Positions 35,628 through 44,379 are shown, numbered from the stretch's first letter. The stretch: 64,000 nucleotides of DNA from Chryseobacterium sp. Leaf404 (GCF_001424145.1 NZ_LMQM01000011.1:1-64000); one strand, 5' to 3'. Numbers and translations: made by a program. The notes: generated by a model from the sequence alone, not told the origin.

Positions 35628-36374
35628 TTAGATCACTTTTGCTTCCTCGTGAAGAAGTCTTACCAATTCGTCCAAATTATCCGGAGAAACGATTTTCACA
35701 GCTGCCCTTGGCGGAACTGAATCATAAGAAACGCCCTGAACTTTCACTTCAGAAGAAGTGGGCTCAACAACCTGTAACGGTTTTGTTCTTGCAGACATAA
35801 TCCCTCTCATGTTTGGGATAATCAAATCTTTTTCGTCTACCAAACCTTTCTGACCAGCGATTACTGCAGGTAATTTCACAGAAATAGTTTCCTTACCTCC
35901 TTCAATCTCTCTTACAGCGGTAGCTTCACCCGCGTTTACGTCTAAACCAACCGAAGCGTTTACGAAAGGCTGATTCAACATCTGAGCAACCATTCCCGGT
36001 ACAGAACCACCGTTGTAGTCGATAGATTCTTTTCCACAAAGAATTAAATCATATCCACCATTTTGAGCTACAGAAGCAATTTCTTTTGCAGTAGAATAGC
36101 TGTCTTTTGGGTCAAGATTTACTCTTACACCGTCGTTTGCACCGATTGCCAATGCTTTTCTGATTACCGGCTCTGTTCCGGCATCACCTACATTCATCAC
36201 AGTAACTGTTGCGCCCTGAGATTCCTGTAATTTGATTGCTTTTGTTAAAGCAAATTCATCCAAAGGGTTTATTACCCACTGAATACCGTTTTTGTCGAAT
36301 GCAGATTTGTCTGCTGTAAAGTTAATTTTAGAAGTAGTATCAGGAACACTACTAATACAAACTAATATTTTCAT
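35628..36374 (-). CDS. etfB: Electron transfer flavoprotein subunit beta
   Basis: About 248 residues starting at MKILVCISSVPDTTSKINF. The frame is open for 11 more codons upstream, but homologues begin at this Met. Conserved blocks are GIQWVINPLDEFALTKAIKLQE, DLILCGKESIDYNGGSVPGMVAQMLNQPFV and KPLQVVEPT. It binds AMP and pairs with EtfA as a soluble electron carrier for fatty-acid and amino-acid oxidation. An 18-bp perfect palindrome lies about 90 bp upstream. Confidence 0.95.
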   Translation of the reverse strand: MKILVCISSVPDTTSKINFTADKSAFDKNGIQWVINPLDEFALTKAIKLQESQGATVTVMNVGDAGTEPVIRKALAIGANDGVRVNLDPKDSYSTAKEIASVAQNGGYDLILCGKESIDYNGGSVPGMVAQMLNQPFVNASVGLDVNAGEATAVREIEGGKETISVKLPAVIAGQKGLVDEKDLIIPNMRGIMSARTKPLQVVEPTSSEVKVQGVSYDSVPPRAAVKIVSPDNLDELVRLLHEEAKVI

Positions 36375-36462
36375 AAGTATACTATATTTTCTTTTTGCTG
36401 TATCCAAAAAAATCAGAGAAGCAATTTTGTTTGTTAAGTTTTGTAAATATAAATAAAAAATA

Positions 36463-36480
36463 TATTATGCATGCATAATA
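36463..36480. promoter_or_regulatory. 18-bp perfect palindrome upstream of etfB
   Basis: TATTATGCATGCATAATA reads the same on both strands. It lies between the SDR stop and the etfB start, so it is a candidate operator for etfBA. No T run flanks it, so it is not a terminator. Confidence 0.5.
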
Positions 36481-36514
36481 CTTATTTAATTATTATTCAG
36501 TGCATTATAAGTTT

Positions 36515-37222
36515 TTAACTCTTTGGTCTTGATGCCCTAAACTCTATCTTGCTTGGCAAAACTCTGGGATTCATTTTTAAAACATCGAGTACCAGATTTC
36601 CTATATCTTCGGGTTGAATTTTCCATTCATCTTTCTCTGAAGGAATGTTTCCGTTGAAATTTGTAGCTACAGAACCCGGCATTATTACCGTTGATTTGAT
36701 ATTGTATTTCCTTAAATCAATCATCGCAGCCTGAGTAAAGCCCACAACTCCAAACTTTGAAGCGTTGTAGCCCGTTCCGTTTTCAAAGAAATTGGCACCG
36801 GCTAAACTTGCAATTGTGATGTAGTAACCTTCACTCTTTTTCAATTCTTCCACTGATGCTTTTAAGGTATAAAAAACTCCGGTAAGGTTGGTTTCAATCA
36901 TATCATTCCATTCCTCGGCTGTAAGTTCGTCCACTGGTTTAAAAATCCCCAGACCAGCGTTGGCAATCACGAAATCTAACTGTCCGAACTTTTCTTTAAT
37001 TTTTTTTACAGCTTCATTTTCATTCTCCAGACTTTTTACATCAGAAACAATACCTAAAACATTTTCTGAGATTTTCTTTAGATCCTGCTCAGCTTTTTCC
37101 ACATCTTCCTGTTTTCTTCCCGAAAATGCAATCGAGACACCGTTTTTCAATAATATTTCGGCAATGCCCAAACCAATTCCTTTGGTTCCCCCCGTAATGT
37201 AAGCTACTTTATTTTGAATCAT
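36515..37222 (-). CDS. Short-chain dehydrogenase/reductase
   Basis: This 235-residue classical SDR has the nucleotide motif TGGTKGIGLGIAE (residues 10-22), NAGLG in the central strand, the catalytic serine in TIASLAG and YNASK with the active Tyr and Lys. It should reduce a carbonyl with NAD(P)H in the cytoplasm. The sequence resembles sepiapterin-reductase-like or 3-oxoacyl-ACP-reductase-like SDRs, but the substrate cannot be told. It precedes etfB on the same strand by about 140 bp and has no obvious functional tie. Confidence 0.9.
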   Translation of the reverse strand: MIQNKVAYITGGTKGIGLGIAEILLKNGVSIAFSGRKQEDVEKAEQDLKKISENVLGIVSDVKSLENENEAVKKIKEKFGQLDFVIANAGLGIFKPVDELTAEEWNDMIETNLTGVFYTLKASVEELKKSEGYYITIASLAGANFFENGTGYNASKFGVVGFTQAAMIDLRKYNIKSTVIMPGSVATNFNGNIPSEKDEWKIQPEDIGNLVLDVLKMNPRVLPSKIEFRASRPKS

Positions 37223-37250
37223 TATTTAAAATTTTTGATTTCTCTAAAAT

Positions 37251-37280
37251 AAAAAAAATCGTTCCATAAGAACGATTTTT
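37251..37280 (-). terminator. Terminator of the T9SS cargo gene
   Basis: A perfect 10-bp stem (AAAATCGTTC / GAACGATTTT) with a 5-nt loop and a T run on the minus strand. Confidence 0.8.
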
Positions 37281-37302
37281 ATCTGCTGAAATTAATCAGT
37301 TA

Positions 37303-38340
37303 TTATTTTTTGATGAATTTTTCAACTGAAACTCCATCTTTTGTTTCGATATTAATCAAATAATTGCCCGCAGGAATTGCACTTACATCTATTTTGTTTT
37401 CGTTTAATCTCACATTTACTTTTTTGCCTGTGAAATCTGAAACGGAAACATTTATAATTTTTGAGTCCGCCACAATATTTAGAATTTCTGAAGTAGGATT
37501 AGGATAAATTTTTACCGCAGGCGTTGCTTTCACGTATGCACTTAAATCATTCGTAGAAAGAAGTCCCGCATTTGTAAATTCGACGGTTATATTGTCGAAA
37601 CCTGCCGTTTTGCTTACCGTATTTCCTGCTGCTGTTACATTAAACAGGTATAAATCCTGACCTTCTAAACCTGGAATTAAGCCCAGTGTTGCTGTATCTG
37701 CCGATATAGATCCGGAACCAGTGGGCCAAAACCATGTAAAAGCACCTGTTGTCTTGTTATATCTAAATTCCAGGGTTACCCATGTATTTGCTGTTAAAAG
37801 TACTCCTGGAGCTGCGGCAAAACCTATTGAATAGACTGTGGGAGCTAATGTAGTTTGATTGGTAAAAAGACCAATTCCTCTAATCTCTTTTGTTGCTACA
37901 TCATAAGCAAAACCTCCAATCGCTGTAGAAGTAGTGCCATTAAGACCTAAAACTCTCATTTGAATTGTTCCCGTACCTGTGGAAGGCCCTGTATACAAAT
38001 CAAATTTTCCACGTAATATGTTGTTTGAGGCAGTGGCTACAACAGAGGTCTCCTTAGTTGCTAATCTCGTGTTTAAGGTAGTATTTGTAACTGAACTGTA
38101 GCTATTGTAACTTGCAATCGTTAGAGATTTTCCGTGTGCTGCATCAATATTCGCAATCTGATAATCAGCGTTGGCTCCATAATACGTATACCAGCCGTTT
38201 TGTCCTCCTGTATTACCTGTGACGTCTGTCCCTAAATTACCGTTCGTATAGGAAGTTTCAAAATTTTCGGTAACCAAAGTTTGTCCAAACACCGTCCCTG
38301 TTGCAGAAATCACCAATAGAGAGAATAGAATTTTTTTCAT
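37303..38340 (-). CDS. Secreted protein with type IX secretion sorting domain
   Basis: This 345-residue protein has a signal peptide (cleavage after VFG), then a beta-sandwich-like middle (about 20-255, rich in Thr, Asn and Gly; GKFDLYTGPSTGTGTIQMRVLG, VTLEFRYNKTTGAFTW) resembling lectin/LamG-type jelly rolls. It ends with a type A T9SS C-terminal domain: KIYPNPTSEILNI ... SDFTGKKV ... IPAGNYLINIETKDGVSVEKFIKK. The protein is therefore sent through the type IX system to the cell surface or medium. No catalytic motif is seen; carbohydrate or surface binding is only a guess. Confidence 0.9.
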   Translation of the reverse strand: MKKILFSLLVISATGTVFGQTLVTENFETSYTNGNLGTDVTGNTGGQNGWYTYYGANADYQIANIDAAHGKSLTIASYNSYSSVTNTTLNTRLATKETSVVATASNNILRGKFDLYTGPSTGTGTIQMRVLGLNGTTSTAIGGFAYDVATKEIRGIGLFTNQTTLAPTVYSIGFAAAPGVLLTANTWVTLEFRYNKTTGAFTWFWPTGSGSISADTATLGLIPGLEGQDLYLFNVTAAGNTVSKTAGFDNITVEFTNAGLLSTNDLSAYVKATPAVKIYPNPTSEILNIVADSKIINVSVSDFTGKKVNVRLNENKIDVSAIPAGNYLINIETKDGVSVEKFIKK

Positions 38341-38420
38341 ATTAAATTATTTTTAACATTAATTGTAGTAAATGTAATAATAATCAATCAATTGACCTCA
38401 AAAATTTTGTTAAAAAACCA

Positions 38421-38446
38421 AAAAAACCCAGAAATCGCTTTCTGGG
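38421..38446 (-). terminator. Terminator of the M20 dipeptidase gene
   Basis: A perfect 8-bp stem (CCCAGAAA / TTTCTGGG) with a TCGC loop and six T on the minus strand. Confidence 0.8.
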
Positions 38447-38473
38447 GATATAAAATTGGCGTTTTATTAAAAT

Positions 38474-39853
38474 TTATTTTACATAATTCTCAAAGAACAA
38501 TGGAATACTTTCAATTCCTTTGTAAAAGTTGAACAAGCCATAATGTTCATTTGGAGAGTGTATCGCATCAGAATCCAAGCCGAAGCCCATCAAAACTGAT
38601 TTAGCTCCTAAAACCTGCTCAAACATCGCAGTAATAGGAATACTTCCACCACCTCTGTAAGGAAGAACTTCTTTACCAAAAGCAGTTTCCATAGCCGTTT
38701 TTGCGGCTAAAAATTCTTTGGTTTCTGTTGGTAAAACGTAAGGCATTCCGCCATGGTGAGGTGTAACTTTCACTTTTACATTTTCAGGAGCGATTTTTTC
38801 AAAATATTTTGTGAATTTTTCTGTAATCTCTTCCGGAGTCTGATAAGGCACCAAACGCATTGATATTTTAGCAGAAGCCTTCGAAGGGATTACCGTTTTT
38901 GCACCTTCGCCAGTGTAACCACCCCAAATCCCGTTGCAGTCAAGCGTCGGGCGGATGGAAGTTCTTTCTAAAGTTGTGTAGCCTTTTTCGCCTTCAACAC
39001 CACTCAGTCCTATTGATCTTTTAAATTCTTCCGGATTGTCTTTAAGCTTATTCATATCTGCTCTTTCTTCGTCAGAAACCACATCTACATTGTCATAAAA
39101 ACCGTCAATAGTTATTCTTCCGTCATCGTCAATTAATTTGGCAATCATTCTTGAAAGCACATGAATCGGGTTTGGAACCGCACCTCCGTAAAGCCCGGAA
39201 TGCAGGTCTCTGTTTGGCCCCTCCACTTCTACTTCTACATAGCTCAAACCTCTCAGACCTGTGGTAACAGTTGGCTGTTCGTTGCTGTAAATGTGTGTGT
39301 CTGAGATTAAAATACAGTCACAGGCAAGTTTTTCTTTATTCTCATTTACCCAAGCTCCCAAACTTACAGAACCCACTTCTTCTTCCCCTTCCAAAATAAA
39401 TTTCACGTTACAGGGAAGTGTATTGGTCTGCATCATAGCTTCAAAAGCTTTTAAATGCATAAAGAACTGGCCTTTGTCATCAGCAGAACCTCTCGCAAAG
39501 ACAGCCCCGTCAGGATGAAGATCCGTTTTCTCAATATATGGCTCAAATGGCGGTCTTCTCCACAACTCTACAGGGTCTGCAGGCTGAACGTCGTAGTGCC
39601 CGTAGACTAAAACCGTGGGCAATTCAGGGTTAATCAGTTTTTCACCATAAACTATAGGATAACCGGCAGTTTCGCAGATTTCTACCTGATCTGCACCAGC
39701 GTTTTTCAAATGGGAAGCCACTACTTCCGCACATTTCAAAACATCATTTTTATATGCCGGATCTGCTGAGATTGAAGGGATTCTTAATAATTCGAACAAT
39801 TCATCCACGAAACGGAGTTTGTTTTCGCTGATGTATTTTAAAGTCTCTTGCAT
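38474..39853 (-). CDS. M20 family dipeptidase
   Basis: This 459-residue metallopeptidase has the zinc ligands and general base in order: YGHYDVQP, ARGSADDKGQ, LEGEEEVGS, SDTH and, at the end, DAIHSPNEHYG. The middle dimerisation domain (GPNRDLHSGLYGGAVPNP) is of the CNDP-like dipeptidase type. There is no signal peptide, so it cleaves dipeptides in the cytoplasm. It is a single gene with its own terminator. Confidence 0.94.
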   Translation of the reverse strand: MQETLKYISENKLRFVDELFELLRIPSISADPAYKNDVLKCAEVVASHLKNAGADQVEICETAGYPIVYGEKLINPELPTVLVYGHYDVQPADPVELWRRPPFEPYIEKTDLHPDGAVFARGSADDKGQFFMHLKAFEAMMQTNTLPCNVKFILEGEEEVGSVSLGAWVNENKEKLACDCILISDTHIYSNEQPTVTTGLRGLSYVEVEVEGPNRDLHSGLYGGAVPNPIHVLSRMIAKLIDDDGRITIDGFYDNVDVVSDEERADMNKLKDNPEEFKRSIGLSGVEGEKGYTTLERTSIRPTLDCNGIWGGYTGEGAKTVIPSKASAKISMRLVPYQTPEEITEKFTKYFEKIAPENVKVKVTPHHGGMPYVLPTETKEFLAAKTAMETAFGKEVLPYRGGGSIPITAMFEQVLGAKSVLMGFGLDSDAIHSPNEHYGLFNFYKGIESIPLFFENYVK

Positions 39854-39935
39854 TGTAAATTTTTATTTTGCTAAAAGTAAAAAATTTGCAGGTGTGGCAC
39901 AAAGAAATCTCTATCTTTTTGCTCAGACACCAAAC

Positions 39936-39964
39936 AAAAAGTCCCACAAAAGTATTGCAGGACT
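39936..39964 (-). terminator. Terminator of the His-rich lipoprotein gene
   Basis: A 9-bp stem (AGTCCCACA / TGCAGGACT with two wobbles) and a T run on the minus strand, 20 bp after the stop. Confidence 0.6.
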
Positions 39965-39984
39965 ATTATATTTTGAAGGTAAGG

Positions 39985-40257
39985 CTAGTGAGCTGCCGCC
40001 GGAGCCGCTGCTTCCACAGGTTTTTCTGCTGCAGCACTGTCGGTTTTCGGAGCTTCAGTTTTGTGTGCTTCGTGAGCGGGCTCAGCGTGAGCAGGTGCTG
40101 CTGCGTGACCGTGAGCATCTCCGCCACCCTGATGATCGTCTGAGTATCTTTCTACTCCTTCTTCAAGTTTCAGCGTACTTTTGTTTCCTCCCGCCGAAAT
40201 TTTCTTACAGCTTACCGCAACTGATGCAATCGCCAAGACTACCACTAATTTTTTCAT
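39985..40257 (-). CDS. Small His/Ala/Glu-rich lipoprotein
   Basis: About 90 residues from MKKLVVVLAIASVAVSC, a lipoprotein signal with the cysteine at residue 17. I reject the upstream in-frame ATG at 40365, which gives no signal peptide. The mature part has YSDDHQGGGDAHGHAAAPAHAEPAHEAHKTE and an Ala/Pro/Glu tail ending in AAAPAAAH. The spaced histidines could bind metal ions such as zinc or copper, which is inference only. It lies 123 bp behind the methyltransferase gene. The low complexity of the tail makes family assignment impossible by eye. Confidence 0.7.
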   Translation of the reverse strand: MKKLVVVLAIASVAVSCKKISAGGNKSTLKLEEGVERYSDDHQGGGDAHGHAAAPAHAEPAHEAHKTEAPKTDSAAAEKPVEAAAPAAAH

Positions 40258-40380
40258 ATACAGATTTATATTTATTAATGTCAAATGAAAAGCGTTTTCA
40301 ATAGTTTTTAAATGAAACGATCTCAGATTTAATTTTATAATTGTCAAAAATAAGAAATATTGCATTTTTTGGCAAAGATT

Positions 40381-41529
40381 TCAGACTGATTTTAAAATAA
40401 TTTTTCCTTTTTTGGACTGTGTAAAAATAAGATACGATTCTCCGCCATCTTTCAGCTGGTATTTTTTCCTTATTTCTTCCGGTTTAAGAGGATGATTTTT
40501 TGATATAATATTAAACTGACCTTTCTTTTTAATCTGTTTTGATTCAATTACTTCCATTTCCAAAATTCTTCCGGGGAAGTGATGTTTTTTTTCTGATGCC
40601 GTATAAATATGAGTGTTGGGATGTAATTTTTTAATATTAAATCTTTGAGATATTAAATTGAACACTCCTGATTTTAAAATGGTATTATTTGGAATATAAA
40701 TGTATTTTTCCGGCTCGCCGTACTCTGAAACTGCATTTTCTTCGTCCCCAAAACTGAAACTGAAAATTTCTTCACCACTCTCAAGGTTTATACAGTTGCA
40801 GGCAATTTGATCCTGAGCCACTTTAGAAAGAAAGATAACGATCTCTTTCACATCATTTTTCACCGCAATAATTTCGATTCCGGAAACATTTTTTAAAACG
40901 GAAATGAGGTATTTTAAATCAATTAATGGTGAAAGTTTAATGATTACTTTTTCAGCTATTGAAAGCAGATGATCCTGAATTTCAAGAATATTTGGTGAAA
41001 GATCTTCGAGGAGAAAGACTTTGTTTTTATTCTGATCTCTTCGTGCGGGATCGAGATAAATTGTGTCAAAATTTTCTGTATTTTCCCTCAGAAAATCTTC
41101 TAATTTCTGATTGACAAATTCTGCTTTTCTTTCTAAAACCGTCCAATTGTGTTTTACAATCTCTAAAAGTTCCGTGTTTTGTTCAACCAATGTGACTTTC
41201 TCAAAATTTTTGGATAAATAATAAGCATCAATGCCAAAGCCGCTAGTCAAATCAATGAATTTCTTTCCTTTCAAAATTTCTGATTTGTAAAGGGCTGTTT
41301 TTTCAGACGATGCTTGCTCCAGATTGAGCTGTGGAGGGAAAATAATTCCCTCTTTCAAAAGAAACGGAAACTTTTTCTGCGCAACCTGTTTTCCTCTGAT
41401 TTGCTGAACGATTTCCTGCATCGAAATCTCAGGAAACGGGGATTTTTTTAATAGTAACGAATGCAAGTCTGAATTGAGATTTGCGTTGATGAATTGCTGA
41501 ATACTTTCAGAAAAATCAGAAATTTCCAA
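40381..41529 (-). CDS. Class I methyltransferase with THUMP-like domain (PG_1098-type)
   Basis: This 382-residue protein has an N-terminal helical region, then a SAM-binding Rossmann domain with motif I DLTSGFGIDAYYLSK, the acidic loop VEQNTEL and motif IV TIYLDPARRDQ. The C-terminal 90 residues fit the THUMP-like domain of the Bacteroidota PG_1098 family. DPARR is characteristic of that group and suggests an RNA substrate. It is 4 bp behind the hypothetical membrane protein gene, so the two are cotranscribed. Confidence 0.85.
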   Translation of the reverse strand: MEISDFSESIQQFINANLNSDLHSLLLKKSPFPEISMQEIVQQIRGKQVAQKKFPFLLKEGIIFPPQLNLEQASSEKTALYKSEILKGKKFIDLTSGFGIDAYYLSKNFEKVTLVEQNTELLEIVKHNWTVLERKAEFVNQKLEDFLRENTENFDTIYLDPARRDQNKNKVFLLEDLSPNILEIQDHLLSIAEKVIIKLSPLIDLKYLISVLKNVSGIEIIAVKNDVKEIVIFLSKVAQDQIACNCINLESGEEIFSFSFGDEENAVSEYGEPEKYIYIPNNTILKSGVFNLISQRFNIKKLHPNTHIYTASEKKHHFPGRILEMEVIESKQIKKKGQFNIISKNHPLKPEEIRKKYQLKDGGESYLIFTQSKKGKIILKSV

Positions 41530-41533
41530 AATG

Positions 41534-42058
41534 TTAATTATTATACCTTAAAATAGCAGAAATTTTTTTCACATTTTTCCTGTCTTTATATAACGTAATT
41601 GGTTGACCATTTGGTCTACTATTCACTAAGTATTTATTTCCAATAAGTATAATTGTTATTACTTCTCCCCAAGAAAAACCTGTCAATTGAGTGTTGATGA
41701 TTATAACTCCCATTTTTTCATCAAAATGTAGATCTGTAGGTTTAAAATTATTTTCCAATTTGGATCTTAAATCCACTAAGTTAAAGTTATTATAATTTTC
41801 TATAGCTAAAAATTTAATGTTCTCACCTAACCTCTTAAAAGTAAAGTACATAAGTATAATCCCAACGAAAATCATTAAAAATGAAATAAATATTAATTCA
41901 TTTTTCGCATCATTTTTAATATAAGAATTCAGCACGGAAAGTCCCATTACTAAAAACAAAGTTGGGAAGAACAAAAAAAAATAATTGGTGTAGTCATAGA
42001 ATTTCCTCTTCGATCTTTCGAATTGCTTTATATATTCTACATCACTTTTGCTAAGCAT
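41534..42058 (-). CDS. Two-helix membrane protein of unknown function
   Basis: This 174-residue protein has a charged N-terminus (SKSDVEYIKQFERSKRKFYDY), two adjacent membrane helices (about 24-44 and 54-74) and a cytoplasmic domain of about 100 residues with the pattern GVIIINTQLTGFSWGEVITIILIGNKYLVNSRPNGQPITLYKDRKNV, which looks beta-rich, like a small PH-like domain. It lies between mutA and the methyltransferase gene with 36-bp and 4-bp gaps. I recognise no family. It occupies the place where mutB usually lies in related genomes. Confidence 0.65.
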   Translation of the reverse strand: MLSKSDVEYIKQFERSKRKFYDYTNYFFLFFPTLFLVMGLSVLNSYIKNDAKNELIFISFLMIFVGIILMYFTFKRLGENIKFLAIENYNNFNLVDLRSKLENNFKPTDLHFDEKMGVIIINTQLTGFSWGEVITIILIGNKYLVNSRPNGQPITLYKDRKNVKKISAILRYNN

Positions 42059-42094
42059 TGAAATTTTATATAATTATAAAAATTTTGTTAATAA

Positions 42095-43258
42095 TCACTC
42101 AAACATTTCAGCCCAACGAACCGCCTTTATCTCAGCTGGATTGTATAAGTCGTCAACAGATTTCTTAACTTCTAATTTCGGATATAAATTCACGCCAATG
42201 AGTTTTATTTTGCCTTCTTCAACCCACTTTTGCTCTTCTACAGCCTGATCATATATTTTTTTCTGAAGAATTCCTTGCTTTAAAGATTCCAAATATCCAC
42301 CTGCTTCTTCAATTTCAAAGAAAAACTTCCAGGATTTATCTGCAATCTGCTGGGTGATGTCTTCAACATAATAACTGCCGTTTGAGGCGTCTTCGAAGAC
42401 ATTGATGATGCTTTCGTAAGCTAAAACAATCTGTTGTTTAAATGAAATTTCCTCTGAATTTTCAGTACTTTTTCCTATCTGATAATTGTTGCTGTAAACG
42501 GCATCGGCACCGCCAATCATCGCAGAGGCCAGCTCTAAAGTAGATCGGATTAAGTTATTTTCGCTGTCAGAAACCGATTTATTTCTCAACGAAGTTTCTG
42601 CAAAAATGTAGGGAATTAAATTTAAATCAAATTCTTTTGAAAGCTGATTAAAAACTAATTTGAAAGCACGGATTTTTGACATTTCGAAGAAATAATTTCC
42701 TCCGACAGCGATTTTAAATACCAGTTTATCTAAAATTTCTGCACCGTACATTTCGGTTAACTCTTTTGTTTTTGCCAAAGCGATTCCCAGTTGCTGTACA
42801 ACCGATGCTCCGGAGTTCTGGTGAAGAGAAATGTCTACACCAATATTTCTTTTAAACTGTTTTGCCAGCAATTCTTTTACAAGCTGATCGTTGATCTCAG
42901 AAGTTTTTTCGTCAAATACGTCGATAAGAGAAAAATACTGATCTTCATCCGCAGGACTGATGTGCTCTGCCAAATCTCTGTTATTGATAAAAATGGTTTT
43001 TTCAACCAGATTTTCAACATTCTCATTGAGCAGAAAAGCAAAAACATCTTCTTCCAAACTTTCGTGATAATTTGCCACCAAATGAGTGCTCTCCTCAATT
43101 TTCGGAAGATTTACCAAAGGTTTCTGAACATCTGTGTAGAAAGCTTTTACCTCAATTCCTTCTAAATTTTCTTTCCTTAAAACAGATTCAATATTATCAG
43201 TTTTAAGTTGTTTTTTAACAAGATTTTCCCAGTTGGTGAAGGTTTCTGTATTTGACAT
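42095..43258 (-). CDS. mutA: Methylmalonyl-CoA mutase small-subunit-like protein
   Basis: This 387-residue protein matches the TIM-barrel of the methylmalonyl-CoA mutase family (GVDISLHQNSGASVVQQLGIALA ... IAVGGNYFFEMSKIRAFKLVFNQL ... GGADAVYSNNYQIG). It is short and has no B12-binding domain, as expected for the non-catalytic small subunit. It partners the large B12-bearing subunit MutB in turning methylmalonyl-CoA into succinyl-CoA. MutB is not next door: the following gene is an unrelated membrane protein. The upstream ftsB and udk genes lie on the same strand. Confidence 0.85.
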   Translation of the reverse strand: MSNTETFTNWENLVKKQLKTDNIESVLRKENLEGIEVKAFYTDVQKPLVNLPKIEESTHLVANYHESLEEDVFAFLLNENVENLVEKTIFINNRDLAEHISPADEDQYFSLIDVFDEKTSEINDQLVKELLAKQFKRNIGVDISLHQNSGASVVQQLGIALAKTKELTEMYGAEILDKLVFKIAVGGNYFFEMSKIRAFKLVFNQLSKEFDLNLIPYIFAETSLRNKSVSDSENNLIRSTLELASAMIGGADAVYSNNYQIGKSTENSEEISFKQQIVLAYESIINVFEDASNGSYYVEDITQQIADKSWKFFFEIEEAGGYLESLKQGILQKKIYDQAVEEQKWVEEGKIKLIGVNLYPKLEVKKSVDDLYNPAEIKAVRWAEMFE

Positions 43259-43263
43259 AGGTA

Positions 43264-43365
43264 TTGGTAGTAAGTAATCAGTAGTGGGTAAAGGGTAATT
43301 GGTAATAATTTTCGCTGACTTATTTTAAAATTGACGGCAAAGCTATTTGACTATTCACAATTCAC
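43264..43365 (-). repeat. Repeat island between ftsB and mutA
   Basis: Two parts: GTAAT/GGTAA words at 43264-43310, like those after the E2 gene at 61991-62019, and a unit at 43332-43365 (GCAAAGC ... TGACTATTCACAATTC) that copies 34521-34555 after etfA. On the minus strand the unit begins 6 nt after the ftsB stop. Confidence 0.65.
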
Positions 43366-43371
43366 AGTAAA

Positions 43372-43728
43372 TCATTTTTTAGCGACTTTTGAGCTGTCTG
43401 CAACGAGGATGAAGATTTCTTCGTTGGGCTTTTTCATAAAATAGTTTTCGCGGGCATATTTTTCTTTCTCATCCTTATTATTCATGAGTTTTTTGTAGAA
43501 TTTGTCATTCTTTTCGTACTCAGATTTGTAATAGATGAGCTGCTCCTCGTATTTATCGATTTCCCCGTTGATTTCGTTGATCACGAGGAATGAAGTTTTA
43601 TCAAAGAAAATCATCCAGACCAAAAAAAGACCGATGGTGATCGTGTACTTATTCAACACATATTTTCTGATGAATTTAATCGCATCAGGCTGTGGTTTTA
43701 TGTCTTTGATCAGTTTATTCTCTTTCAT
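43372..43728 (-). CDS. FtsB/DivIC-type septum formation initiator protein
   Basis: This 118-residue protein has a cytoplasmic N-terminus, one membrane helix (about 30-52, YTITIGLFLVWMIFF) and a periplasmic coiled coil (INEINGEIDKYEEQLIYYKSEYEKNDKFYKKLM), then the family signature EKYARENYFMKKPNEEIFIL. It is part of the divisome scaffold with FtsL and FtsQ. It lies 10 bp after udk, an order I recall from related flavobacteria. Confidence 0.88.
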   Translation of the reverse strand: MKENKLIKDIKPQPDAIKFIRKYVLNKYTITIGLFLVWMIFFDKTSFLVINEINGEIDKYEEQLIYYKSEYEKNDKFYKKLMNNKDEKEKYARENYFMKKPNEEIFILVADSSKVAKK

Positions 43729-43738
43729 AAGAAGTTTT

Positions 43739-44353
43739 TTAATGTTTTTTAAGAGAGTTTTTAATCACTGTAGTTAAGAAATCAATGGCTACAGAATTCT
43801 GCCTCATATTTGGAATAATCAAATCCGCTTCATTTTTTGAAGGCTCGATAAATTCCTGATGCATTGGCTTCAAAGTGGTCTGATAACGGTGGAGAACTTC
43901 ATTCAGATCTCTTCCACGCTCCTGCGTATCTCTTTTAATTCTTCTGATTAATCTTTCATCAGAATCTGCATGAACAAAGACTTTAAGGTCAAATTCTTTT
44001 AACAATTCTTTGTTGGTTAAAACCAAAATTCCTTCCACCACCAAAACGTTTTTAGGCTCCACGGTAACGTGATCTCCGGTTCTTCCGTGGGTTACAAAAC
44101 TGTAAATCGGCTGTTCGATGGCTTCATTGTTTTTCAAAGCTTTTACATGCTTAATCAACAGATCAAAATCAATGGATTTCGGATGATCATAGTTTAAAGC
44201 TTCTCTTTCCGTGAGGGTAAGGCTGTGATTATCATGATAATAATTGTCCTGAGACAGCATATTCATCCCATCAATATCAAGTTGCTGGATGATCTTATCC
44301 ACAACTGTAGTTTTGCCGGATCCTGTACCTCCCGCAATTCCTATTACAAGCAT
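43739..44353 (-). CDS. udk: Uridine kinase
   Basis: This 204-residue P-loop kinase has GIAGGTGSGKTTVVDKI (residues 5-21), the substrate region SQDNYYHDNHSLT ... NYDHPKSIDFDLL and the lid RRIKRDTQERGRD. It phosphorylates uridine and cytidine in the salvage pathway. It heads the udk-ftsB-mutA stretch and has a TATCTTTG box 18 bp upstream. Confidence 0.95.
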   Translation of the reverse strand: MLVIGIAGGTGSGKTTVVDKIIQQLDIDGMNMLSQDNYYHDNHSLTLTEREALNYDHPKSIDFDLLIKHVKALKNNEAIEQPIYSFVTHGRTGDHVTVEPKNVLVVEGILVLTNKELLKEFDLKVFVHADSDERLIRRIKRDTQERGRDLNEVLHRYQTTLKPMHQEFIEPSKNEADLIIPNMRQNSVAIDFLTTVIKNSLKKH

Positions 44354-44371
44354 TTTTCTTTAAAGTTTTGA

Positions 44372-44379
44372 CAAAGATA
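44372..44379 (-). promoter_or_regulatory. -7 promoter element of udk
   Basis: Minus-strand TATCTTTG matches TAnnTTTG 18 bp before the start. The -33 position shows no TTG. Confidence 0.5.

Noticed and set aside
39985..40365. Longer version of the His-rich lipoprotein from the ATG at 40365
   Set aside because: The extra 36 residues hide the lipoprotein signal peptide that starts at 40257.
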